Shown in pieces: positions 1-7,400 of a DNA stretch of 64,000 bases. This DNA comes from Lichenihabitans psoromatis (GTDB taxonomy: Bacteria; Pseudomonadota; Alphaproteobacteria; Rhizobiales; Beijerinckiaceae): positions 3,101,501 through 3,165,500 of the forward strand of contig NZ_CP036515.1 of NCBI RefSeq assembly GCF_004323635.1, given 5' to 3'. Numbering within the stretch: the stretch's first letter is position 1; each line of letters begins with the position of its first letter. The position numbers and the translations under genes were made by a program. Below the pieces are notes generated by a model, which was not told the origin of the DNA, ran no database searches, and was given only the letters and a program-made list of their open reading frames with translations.

Positions 1-1990
1 GATCGTCGAAACCGGCCATTATGCCCTTGTTCTGGCGCTTGCGGTTGCGTTGGTGCAGTCCGTCCTGCCCATTTGGGGCACGCGGCGCGGCGATGCCGGG
101 TTGGCGGGTGTGGCGGCGCCGGCAGCCTGCGTTCAATTCGTTCTGATCGGCTACGCTTTCGTGGCGCTCGTCTACGCCCATGTCACGTCTGATTTCAGCC
201 TCACCAACGTGGTCGAGAATTCGCTGTCGACCAAGCCGCTGATCTACAAGATCTCCGGCGTCTGGGGGAACCACGAGGGCTCGATGCTCCTGTGGGTGTT
301 GATCCTCGCGGTGTTCGGCGCAGCGGTCGCGACGATGGGCCGTGGCATGGCCGACGATCTCCGGGCCAACACATTGGCGGTTCAAGCCTGGATCGCCTCG
401 GCGTTTTTGCTGTTCATCCTCTTCACCTCGGATCCGTTCGCACGACGGTTGCCGGCACCGTTCGAGGGGCAGGATCTCAATCCCATCCTGCAGGATCCAG
501 GGCTGGCGATCCATCCGCCGCTGCTCTACCTCGGCTATGTCGGCTTTTCGATCGTGTTCTCTTTCGCGGCGGCGGCGTTGATCAGCGGCCGGCTCGATGC
601 TGCCTGGGCCCGCTTCGTGCGCCCCTGGGTCCTTATCGCCTGGGGTTTTCTGACTCTCGGGATCGCGATGGGCTCCTACTGGGCCTATTATACGCTCGGC
701 TGGGGCGGGTTCTGGTTCTGGGACCCAGTCGAAAACGCCTCGCTCATGCCGTGGCTGGCCGGAACCGCGTTGCTGCACTCGGCGGCCGTCATGGAAAAGC
801 GCGAAGCCTTGAAGATCTGGACCGTGTTTCTGGCGATCCTCACCTTCTCGCTGTCGCTGCTGGGCACCTTTCTGGTGCGTTCGGGCGTGCTCACCTCGGT
901 ACACACGTTCGCGACCGATCCGACCCGCGGTGTCTTCATCCTGGCGATCCTGACGGTTTTCATCGGCGGCTCGTTGGCGCTCTACGCGTGGCGCGCTCCG
1001 ACGTTACGGCAGGGTGGTTTGTTCTCGCCGGTGTCGCGCGAGGGCGCGCTGGTGTTTAACAACCTGCTGCTGACCACCTGCTGCGCGACCGTGTTGACCG
1101 GCACACTTTATCCGCTTGCGCTGGAATCGTTGACTGGCGAGAAGATTTCGGTCGGGGCGCCGTTCTTCAACCTGACGTTCGGCCCCATCTTCGTGCCGAT
1201 CCTGCTGGCGATGCCGCTCGGCCAGTCGCTGGCCTGGAAGCGCGGCGATCTCGTGGGCGCGGCGCAGCGGCTGATGGTGGCTGCGGCGCTCGGTTTTGCA
1301 CTGGCGCTCGTTCTGGCGACCGTCATCAAAGGCGGCCCGGTGCTGACCGCGATGGGGGTCGGCTTGGCGCTCTACCTCATCATCGGAGCCTTTGCCGAGA
1401 TCGCCTCCCGCGTCGCCGGTCGTGGTGTTCCAATCGGAGTTATGCTGTCGCGCGCCGTTGGCTTGCCACGCTCGGCTTGGGGGACGGCGCTGGCGCATGC
1501 AGGCATCGGTGTCACCCTGATGGGTCTTGCCGCGACCGGCTGGGGCGTTGAACGGGTCGTCGCGGTCAAACCCGGCCAGACGACGGATCTTGGCCCCTAT
1601 ACCGTAACGATCCGCGACCTGCAGACGCGGCAGGGTCCGAACTATAGCGAAGTCGCGGTCCCGATCGACGTGCGGAGCGGCGGTGTGCTCGTGACCACGA
1701 TCGATCCGTCGAAACGCACCTTCCCGGTACGCCAGATGAGCGTGACGCAGGCCGGTATCGCCACGATAAATCTCGGTCAGGTTTATATCAGCCTCGGCGA
1801 TCAGCATGACGATGGCTCGATCGACGCCCGGATGTTTTGGAAACCTCTGGTCACGATGATCTGGATCGGCGCACTCATCATGGCGCTGGGTGGCGCCGTG
1901 TCCCTGTCCGACCGGCGGCTTCGCATCGGCTTCGCGCGCCGCGCGGCGCGCGCGCATCCCGCCCCGCTTGCCCCACAAGCGGCCGAATGA
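1..1990 (+). CDS. ccmF: Cytochrome c maturation heme lyase subunit CcmF (start codon cut by window edge)
   Basis: Polytopic inner-membrane protein of the System I cytochrome c maturation pathway; with CcmH it attaches heme from CcmE to apocytochrome c. The reading frame is open to the first base. Codon 2 onward reads IVETGHYALVLALAVA, the usual CcmF N-terminus, so the ATG lies at -1 to 1 and only its G is in the window, giving about 663 residues, normal for the family. The tryptophan-rich WWD heme-handling motif WGGFWFWDPVENASLMPW is at about residues 235-252. Further family signatures are NHEGSMLLW (about residue 91) and AIHPPLLYLGY (about 170). Many hydrophobic helices follow. The stop overlaps the ccmH start in ATGA, indicating translational coupling. 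Upstream ccmI/ccmE are expected outside the window. Confidence 0.96.
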   Translation, partial: IVETGHYALVLALAVALVQSVLPIWGTRRGDAGLAGVAAPAACVQFVLIGYAFVALVYAHVTSDFSLTNVVENSLSTKPLIYKISGVWGNHEGSMLLWVLILAVFGAAVATMGRGMADDLRANTLAVQAWIASAFLLFILFTSDPFARRLPAPFEGQDLNPILQDPGLAIHPPLLYLGYVGFSIVFSFAAAALISGRLDAAWARFVRPWVLIAWGFLTLGIAMGSYWAYYTLGWGGFWFWDPVENASLMPWLAGTALLHSAAVMEKREALKIWTVFLAILTFSLSLLGTFLVRSGVLTSVHTFATDPTRGVFILAILTVFIGGSLALYAWRAPTLRQGGLFSPVSREGALVFNNLLLTTCCATVLTGTLYPLALESLTGEKISVGAPFFNLTFGPIFVPILLAMPLGQSLAWKRGDLVGAAQRLMVAAALGFALALVLATVIKGGPVLTAMGVGLALYLIIGAFAEIASRVAGRGVPIGVMLSRAVGLPRSAWGTALAHAGIGVTLMGLAATGWGVERVVAVKPGQTTDLGPYTVTIRDLQTRQGPNYSEVAVPIDVRSGGVLVTTIDPSKRTFPVRQMSVTQAGIATINLGQVYISLGDQHDDGSIDARMFWKPLVTMIWIGALIMALGGAVSLSDRRLRIGFARRAARAHPAPLAPQAAE

Positions 1991-2463
1991 TGCGGCGTCT
2001 GCGGCTATGGTTGCTCTACGCGCTTCTGGCGCTGCTGCTCGTGCCGTCGCTTGCCCATGCGGTGCAGCCCGACGAAATTCTGCCGAACGCCGCTTTGGAG
2101 GCGCGAGCCCGCGACCTCTCGTCCGAACTGCGATGTCTCGTCTGCCAGAATCAATCGATCGACGATTCAGCCGCGACCCTGGCGCGCGATCTGCGCCTGC
2201 TGGTCCGTGAGAGGCTCGTCGCCGGTGATAGCGACCAACAGGTCCGCGATTATCTCGTGGCGCGTTACGGCGACTTTGTCCTGCTGAAGCCACCGTTGCG
2301 GCCCGAGACGGCGTTATTATGGGGCATGCCGTTCTTGCTGCTTCTGCTCGGGGCAGGCGGCCTGCTGATGGCGCGGCGACGACATGCGCCTCTTGCCGAA
2401 CCGCCGCTGAGCGACGCCGAGCGCGCCGCACTGAGCCGTCTCGTGGAGCCGCCCTCGGTTTAG
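1987..2463 (+). CDS. ccmH: Cytochrome c maturation protein CcmH (CycL)
   Basis: Membrane-anchored periplasmic thiol oxidoreductase that reduces apocytochrome c cysteines before heme attachment by CcmF. The 158-residue product has an N-terminal signal or anchor segment (about residues 5-24), the redox motif LRCLVCQNQS with Cys50 and Cys53, and a single C-terminal transmembrane helix near residues 107-130. This is the short alphaproteobacterial CcmH/CycL without the fused CcmI-like TPR part seen in E. coli. Start chosen at the ATGA overlap with ccmF; a second ATG follows immediately. Its stop abuts the convergent MarR gene, with four bases overlapping, so no terminator fits between them. Confidence 0.95.
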   Translation: MMRRLRLWLLYALLALLLVPSLAHAVQPDEILPNAALEARARDLSSELRCLVCQNQSIDDSAATLARDLRLLVRERLVAGDSDQQVRDYLVARYGDFVLLKPPLRPETALLWGMPFLLLLLGAGGLLMARRRHAPLAEPPLSDAERAALSRLVEPPSV

Positions 2464-2930
2464 GGGCGGGGCTCGCTCGCGCTGCTTCCGTCATCACTCG
2501 CGAGTCGATCGAGATTGGCGATGAGCCGCGACAAGAGCGAGACGAATTCGGCCTCTTCCGCCTCGGTGAAGCCGCTCATAGCCTCACTGTTGCCTCGGAA
2601 CAGAGCCGTGACTGCGGTCGGCATTCGTGTTTTTGCGACCTCCGTCATCACGACGCGTTGGCTGCGGCCATCGGTCGGGTCAGGCGTGCGCTGGACAAGA
2701 CCGTCCCGCTCCATGCGGGCAAGCATCTGCGCCATTGGGGGCTGCTCGACCCGAGCAAAGCGGGCGAGATCACGCTGCGTGCTCGCCTGACCATTCTGAA
2801 GTGCGACCAGCACCGGAACTTGGCCGACGCCGAAGCCGAGCGGCTTGAGGCGAGCCTCGCTCAGGCGGGCAAATCCGCGCGCCGCCAGAGCGATCAGGTG
2901 GCCCGGCGTCGAGAGTACATCGAGGTTCAT
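2460..2930 (-). CDS. MarR-family transcriptional regulator
   Basis: A 156-residue winged-helix repressor-type protein. The recognition region reads STQRDLARFARVEQPPMAQM, followed by the wing RMERDGLVQRTPDPTDGRSQ (residues about 50-95), a textbook MarR fold signature. It contains no cysteine, so it is not an OhrR-type peroxide sensor. It is divergent from a SnoaL-like gene across an 81-base spacer containing a 10-base perfect palindrome, the usual layout for a MarR protein that represses itself and its neighbour. The ligand cannot be told from sequence. Confidence 0.9.
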   Translation of the reverse strand: MNLDVLSTPGHLIALAARGFARLSEARLKPLGFGVGQVPVLVALQNGQASTQRDLARFARVEQPPMAQMLARMERDGLVQRTPDPTDGRSQRVVMTEVAKTRMPTAVTALFRGNSEAMSGFTEAEEAEFVSLLSRLIANLDRLASDDGSSASEPRP

Positions 2931-2966
2931 CGACCATCTCCTGTTGCCGATACTCTTATATAGACG

Positions 2967-2976
2967 TACATATGTA
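2967..2976. promoter_or_regulatory. Palindromic operator candidate between MarR and SnoaL-like genes
   Basis: TACATATGTA is a perfect 10-base palindrome in an AT-rich island (about 2951-2979) within otherwise GC-rich DNA. It sits in the only intergenic space shared by the divergent MarR and SnoaL-like genes, where both promoters must lie. Short AT-rich inverted repeats of this kind are typical MarR binding sites. Function is inferred. Confidence 0.45.
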
Positions 2977-3011
2977 TATCGCGTTTGCGATCATGCCAAG
3001 GAGAGAACCCG

Positions 3012-3386
3012 ATGGACCATGCGATCGAGACCATCAAGCGGATATATGAGAGCTTCAACGCGCGCGATATCGACGCCGTGCTGGCCGTGCTGGCCAATGA
3101 TGTCGCCTGGGCCAACGGGATGGACGGCGGTCACGTTCATGGCCGCGAGGCCGTGCGCGCCTACTGGACACGCCAATGGTCGATCGTCAGTCCACATGTC
3201 GAGCCCGTCGGCTTTGAGACGATGGCCGATGGCTCGATCTTGGTCGAGGTTCGGCAGTCCGTTCGCGATCTGGAAGGAAAGCCGCTCCAGGATCAAACCC
3301 ATGGGCTGACCGATAAGATGGTCGGCCATATCTTTCGTGTCGCCAACGGAATGGTCACGTCTTTCGACATCCGGAGCGAGGCATAG
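3012..3386 (+). CDS. SnoaL-like (nuclear transport factor 2 fold) protein
   Basis: A 124-residue protein of the SnoaL/NTF2-like cone fold: IYESFNARDIDAVLAVLAND, then VAWANGMDGG and HGREAVRAYWTRQW, and a C-terminal beta segment ending IFRVANGMVTSFDI. Such proteins can be isomerases, hydrolases or binding proteins, so no reaction is assigned. Start set at 3012 because AGGAGAG lies 7 bases upstream; an in-frame start at 2985 is less likely. Divergent from the MarR gene, which probably controls it. Confidence 0.8.
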   Translation: MDHAIETIKRIYESFNARDIDAVLAVLANDVAWANGMDGGHVHGREAVRAYWTRQWSIVSPHVEPVGFETMADGSILVEVRQSVRDLEGKPLQDQTHGLTDKMVGHIFRVANGMVTSFDIRSEA

Positions 3387-3420
3387 TCTCCCGCTATCCT
3401 GCTCGATCAGCGAACCGTTT

Positions 3421-3458
3421 CTTACGAAGATTTCACGCGACGGAAATGGTCGCGTAAG
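3421..3458. promoter_or_regulatory. Nested inverted repeats upstream of degP
   Basis: In the 145-base spacer before degP, ACGCGAC (3435-3441) is repeated inverted as GTCGCGT (3449-3455) with a 7-base loop, and CTTACG (3421-3426) as CGTAAG (3453-3458). The two pairings share bases and would be mutually exclusive. The position, about 75-110 bases before the ATG, fits an operator or leader structure. No regulator is identified. Confidence 0.3.
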
Positions 3459-3531
3459 CCGCGCTACTCCATGTTGCCTTCATAAGCACGACACGCAAGG
3501 CGTGCTTCGGATCAGCCCGAGGAGTTCAACA

Positions 3532-5103
3532 ATGACACAGCCCGGCCAAATCAATCCCCTGCAGGGATCGGCGTCGACCTCTGCTTCCCGCGCCCCCCGC
3601 ACCCGTCTTCGTGCCGCCCTTCTGGGCGCCGTCGCGGTCATCGCGGTTGGCGGCGTCGCGGCCGAGACCACTTTGATGAGCGTCGCGCCCGTTCACGCAG
3701 CGCAGATTGCGCCGGAAGCCGCGCCCGCACAGATCGCGCCCGGCTCGTTCGCCGATGTGGTCGACCGGGTCAGCCCCGCGGTCGTGTCCGTCAAGGTCAA
3801 GATCACCGAGGCCGACGATAGCGACAGCGACAACAGCGCTGGCAACAATAACCAGCGCGCGATGCCGAACATCCCGAAAGACGACCCGCTGTACCGCTTC
3901 TTCAAGCAGTTCGGCGAGGGGCAGGGTATGCCGCACGCGCATCCGCGCACCGGCATGGCGCAGGGTTCGGGCTTCTTCATCTCGAAGGACGGCTATGTGG
4001 TGACCAACAACCACGTCGTCGAAAATGCCACCGACGTGCAACTGACGCTGAACGACGGCACTGTCGTCCCTGCGACGGTCGTCGGTACCGACAAGAAGAC
4101 CGATCTGGCCCTGCTGAAGGCCAAGACCGGCGACAACTACCCCTTCGTTCCCTGGGATGACCACACGCCTCGCGTCGGGGATTGGGTGATCGCGGTCGGC
4201 AACCCCTTCGGCCTCGGTGGCACGGTGACGGCCGGTATCGTGTCGGCGCGCGGCCGTGACATTGGTGCCGGGCCCTATGACGATTTCCTGCAGATCGATG
4301 CGCCAGTGAACCGCGGTAATTCGGGCGGCCCGACGTTCAACACGCAGGGTCAGGTCGTGGGCGTCAACACCGCGATCTTCTCGCCATCCGGCGGGAGTGT
4401 CGGTATCGGCTTCGCGATCCCGGCCGAGGTCGCCAAGGACGTCGTGGCCTCGCTGAAGGCCAATGGGTCGGTGGCGCGCGGTTGGCTCGGCATCCAGATT
4501 CAGCCGGTCAATTCCGACATCGCCGACAGCCTCGGCCTGAAGGACACCAAGGGCGCGCTCGTGGCCGAGCCGCAGAAGGGTTCGCCGGCATCGAGCGCTG
4601 GCATCAAGTCGGGTGATGTCGTGACGGCCGTCAATGGCGACATGATCGACGGACCGCGCGAGTTGTCGCGCAAGATCGCCAATATGGGACCCGACAAGAA
4701 GGTCGATCTCACCATCTGGCGCGATGGCACCAACAAGGTGGTCCCCGTCACGCTCGGCAAGTTGCCGGCCGATAAGGAGGCCAAGGCCGAGGTTCCGGCG
4801 CAGGACGACAAGGCCGAGATGACCTCGCTCGGGCTGACCTTGGTGCCATCGTCGGTGGTTCCCGGCGGCAGCAAGGAAGGCGTCACGATCGCCGAAGTCG
4901 ATCCGGACGGCATCGCGGCTCAGAAGGGTCTCAGCGTCGGCGACGTAATCCTTGAGGCTGGCGGCAAAGCGGTGTCGAAGCCGTCTGAAATCACGGCCGC
5001 CTTCTCGGCTGCGAAGAAAGACGGCCAGAAGGCTCTGCTGCTGCGCGTGAAAAGCGGTGATTCGATCCGCTTCCTGGCTTTGGCCACGAAGTCTGTCGGC
5101 TAA
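3532..5103 (+). CDS. degP: Periplasmic serine endoprotease DegP/HtrA (Do family)
   Basis: Envelope quality-control protease and chaperone for misfolded periplasmic proteins. The 523-residue product has an N-terminal hydrophobic export segment (about residues 25-45, AALLGAVAVIAVGGVAA), a trypsin-like domain with catalytic His161 (TNNHVV), Asp191 (KTDLALL) and Ser264 (NRGNSGGP), then two PDZ domains (about 290-385 and 425-515). An acidic Asp/Ser/Asn linker near residue 100 is where the LA loop sits in DegP. Start at 3532, preceded by GAGGAG 8 bases upstream; the frame is open further upstream without a good start. Followed by a strong terminator, then a two-component pair that may sense envelope state. 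Confidence 0.96.
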   Translation: MTQPGQINPLQGSASTSASRAPRTRLRAALLGAVAVIAVGGVAAETTLMSVAPVHAAQIAPEAAPAQIAPGSFADVVDRVSPAVVSVKVKITEADDSDSDNSAGNNNQRAMPNIPKDDPLYRFFKQFGEGQGMPHAHPRTGMAQGSGFFISKDGYVVTNNHVVENATDVQLTLNDGTVVPATVVGTDKKTDLALLKAKTGDNYPFVPWDDHTPRVGDWVIAVGNPFGLGGTVTAGIVSARGRDIGAGPYDDFLQIDAPVNRGNSGGPTFNTQGQVVGVNTAIFSPSGGSVGIGFAIPAEVAKDVVASLKANGSVARGWLGIQIQPVNSDIADSLGLKDTKGALVAEPQKGSPASSAGIKSGDVVTAVNGDMIDGPRELSRKIANMGPDKKVDLTIWRDGTNKVVPVTLGKLPADKEAKAEVPAQDDKAEMTSLGLTLVPSSVVPGGSKEGVTIAEVDPDGIAAQKGLSVGDVILEAGGKAVSKPSEITAAFSAAKKDGQKALLLRVKSGDSIRFLALATKSVG

Positions 5104-5148
5104 GCCGACGGCCCGCCACGTCTAGGCCGGTGGGTAGGCCAATCGATG

Positions 5149-5186
5149 CGGCAGTCCGGCTTCGGCTGGGCTGCCGGTCCAATTTT
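5149..5186 (+). terminator. Rho-independent terminator after degP
   Basis: A 12-base-pair stem (5149-5160 with 5165-5176, two G-T wobbles) closes a TTCG tetraloop at 5161-5164 with the stabilising C-G closing pair, and AATTTT follows at 5181-5186. It lies 46 bases past the degP stop and so separates degP from the downstream regulator genes. Confidence 0.8.
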
Positions 5187-5245
5187 CTCGCCCGCTTGGC
5201 TCGTACCCGCTGATATGCGGCGCGAAAGTGTCATACATGTCCAGC

Positions 5246-5929
5246 ATGAAGATTCTGATCATCGAAGATGATGCGGAGGCCTCGGCCTACCTATCTAAAG
5301 CCTTCACCGAAGTCGGTCACCTCCCCGACGTCGCGTCGGACGGACTGGAAGGCTACGGGCTTGCCCGGGACGGTCAATATGATGTCCTGATCGTCGATCG
5401 CATGCTGCCCAAGATGGACGGGCTGTCGCTGATCGGCGGCCTGCGCGAACAGAAGATCGAAACGCCGGTCCTGATCCTGTCGGCGCTCGGGCAGGTCGAT
5501 GACCGGGTCAAGGGTTTGCGCGCAGGCGGCGACGACTATCTGACGAAGCCTTACGCGTTTGCGGAACTGCTCGCCCGAGTCGAGGTGCTGTCGCGGCGGA
5601 AAACGTCCGGCTCCAGTGACACGACAGTCTACCGGGTCGGCAATCTCGAGCTTGATCGCCTCTCCCATAAACTGCTGCGGGCCGGCAAGGATATCGTGCT
5701 GCAACCGCGTGAGTTTCGCCTGCTCGAATATCTCATGAAACATGCCGGGCAGGTCGTGACCCGGACGATGCTGCTCGAAAATGTCTGGGACTATCACTTC
5801 GACCCGCAGACCAATGTGATCGATGTTCACATTTCCCGCCTTCGTTCGAAAATCGACAAAGGGCCGGAGCCGCCGCTGCTCCACACTGTTCGCGGTGCCG
5901 GATATATGATTCGTGACGGCGCTCGGTAA
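5246..5929 (+). CDS. OmpR/PhoB-family response regulator
   Basis: A 228-residue two-domain regulator: receiver with acidic pair EDD (residues 7-9), phosphoacceptor Asp51 (LIVDRMLPKMDG) and the KP motif at TKPYAF, then a winged-helix DNA-binding domain (about 130-225; LQPREFRLLEYLMKHAGQVV, DPQTNVIDVHISRLRSKID). Start placed at MKILIIEDD, where the first beta strand begins; in-frame GTG 5228 and ATG 5237 are possible. The 3' end overlaps the sensor kinase by 17 bases, so the two are a cognate pair. Downstream of degP and upstream of glnE. Confidence 0.93.
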   Translation: MKILIIEDDAEASAYLSKAFTEVGHLPDVASDGLEGYGLARDGQYDVLIVDRMLPKMDGLSLIGGLREQKIETPVLILSALGQVDDRVKGLRAGGDDYLTKPYAFAELLARVEVLSRRKTSGSSDTTVYRVGNLELDRLSHKLLRAGKDIVLQPREFRLLEYLMKHAGQVVTRTMLLENVWDYHFDPQTNVIDVHISRLRSKIDKGPEPPLLHTVRGAGYMIRDGAR

Positions 5930-7400
5930 GCTCTTCCGCACGACAGTGTTCAAGCTGTCGCTCGCCTATCTGATCATCTTCGGGATCGGTGCCGGCTTCG
6001 TGCTCGGCGGCGTCGCCTGGAACGTCAATCTCCTGCTCGACGAGCAAATTGGGCAGACCGTCGAGGCCGAAATCACCGGCCTTGCGGAGCAATACGAGAC
6101 CGGCGGGATGCGACATCTGGTCGACATCATCGAACGGCGTTCGGCCCAGCCCGGCTCCTCGCTGTATCTTGTCACCAACTATGCCGGTGAGAAACTGGCC
6201 GGCAATGTGACGACGCTCCCGTCCGGCGTGATCGATCATCCCGGCCTCGTCGAAACGCCCTACGAGCGCCCGAACGACAAGGGCCAGAATTACACGGCAC
6301 TGGCTCGCATTTTCCTGCTGCCGGGCGGATTTCGGCTTATGGTCGGGCGTGATCTCGACGAGCGGGAAAGCCTGCGAAAGGTCATCACCCACGCGCTGAT
6401 CACGTCGTTGCTCTGGCTTGCGGGCATCGGCACCTTTGGCGGCATCGTCGTGGCGCGGCGCGTGCTGCACCGGGTCGACGCGATGAGCGACAGTGCAGCC
6501 ACGATCATGACGGGCGACCTCACGCGGCGCTTACCGACCGGCGGCACGGGCGACGAACTCGATCGGCTGGCGCAGAACCTCAATGCGATGCTGGACCGCA
6601 TCGGTGAGTTGATGACGGGCATGAAGGAAGTCTCGGACAATATCGCGCATGATCTTCGCACGCCGTTGACGCGCCTGCGGAACGGGGCCGAGCAGGCGCT
6701 GCGGACCGCGAAGACGCCTGAAGATTATCGGCATGCTCTCGACAAGACGATCGAGGAAGCCGATCGCCTGATGAGCATCTTTTCGGCGCTGTTGATGATC
6801 GCGCGAGCCGAGGCGGGCAGCAGCCTCGGCGTTGTCGCTCCCTGCGATATCAGCAGCGTGGTGCGTGATGTCGTCGAACTCTACGAACCCTCGGCCGAGG
6901 AAGCGCATATCGAGCTTCGCAGCGACGTGCAGCCGGATCTCGTCGGGTTGGCCAGCCGAGAGTTGATCGGGCAAGCCGTCGCGAACCTGATCGACAATGC
7001 GCTGAAATACGGTGCGCGGACCTCCAATGATCCGGCTGAGGCGATGGGTGCCGATAGTGCGCATCCGGCCTTGATCGAGGTGAGCGTCAGCCGCGACAGG
7101 GACGCTGTGGTGATCGTCGTGGCGGATCGGGGTCCGGGTATCGCGGCCGTCGACCGATCACGCGTGCTCGAACGGTTCGTCCGACTGGAAGGGGCGCGCT
7201 CGCGTCCTGGGTCTGGGCTGGGTCTCTCGATGGCGGCTGCGGTCGCGCGGTTGCATCATGGCGAACTCCGCATCCAGGATAATGCGCCGGGCTTGCGGGT
7301 CGTCCTGTCACTGCCGGCTCTCGACAAACGGCATGGGATCGAGGCCCCGCGGGAGTCGCTGCTCCTGCCGCGGCCTGTCGAGGCTGCTCGCGTGTCATGA
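5913..7400 (+). CDS. Membrane sensor histidine kinase partner of the preceding regulator
   Basis: A 495-residue kinase starting at GTG inside the end of the regulator gene. Layout: transmembrane helix 1 (about 13-38), periplasmic sensor of about 115 residues, transmembrane helix 2 (about 155-178), HAMP linker, HisKA with phosphoacceptor His246 (NIAHDLRTPLTRL), and HATPase with N box NLIDNALKYG, G1 box DRGPGI and G2 box GSGLGLSMAAAVARLHHG. The stop overlaps the glnE start in ATGA. The signal is unknown; degP nearby suggests envelope stress but no site proves it. Confidence 0.93.
   Translation: MTALGKLFRTTVFKLSLAYLIIFGIGAGFVLGGVAWNVNLLLDEQIGQTVEAEITGLAEQYETGGMRHLVDIIERRSAQPGSSLYLVTNYAGEKLAGNVTTLPSGVIDHPGLVETPYERPNDKGQNYTALARIFLLPGGFRLMVGRDLDERESLRKVITHALITSLLWLAGIGTFGGIVVARRVLHRVDAMSDSAATIMTGDLTRRLPTGGTGDELDRLAQNLNAMLDRIGELMTGMKEVSDNIAHDLRTPLTRLRNGAEQALRTAKTPEDYRHALDKTIEEADRLMSIFSALLMIARAEAGSSLGVVAPCDISSVVRDVVELYEPSAEEAHIELRSDVQPDLVGLASRELIGQAVANLIDNALKYGARTSNDPAEAMGADSAHPALIEVSVSRDRDAVVIVVADRGPGIAAVDRSRVLERFVRLEGARSRPGSGLGLSMAAAVARLHHGELRIQDNAPGLRVVLSLPALDKRHGIEAPRESLLLPRPVEAARVS

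Noticed and set aside
1004..2497. Long minus-strand open frame opposite ccmF/ccmH
   Set aside because: Arg/Ala/His-rich, no recognisable domain, and antisense to two well-supported genes; typical high-GC shadow.
2460..2930. MarR protein as OhrR partner of the ohr gene
   Set aside because: It contains no cysteine, which OhrR needs for peroxide sensing, and it lies about 55 kb from ohr.
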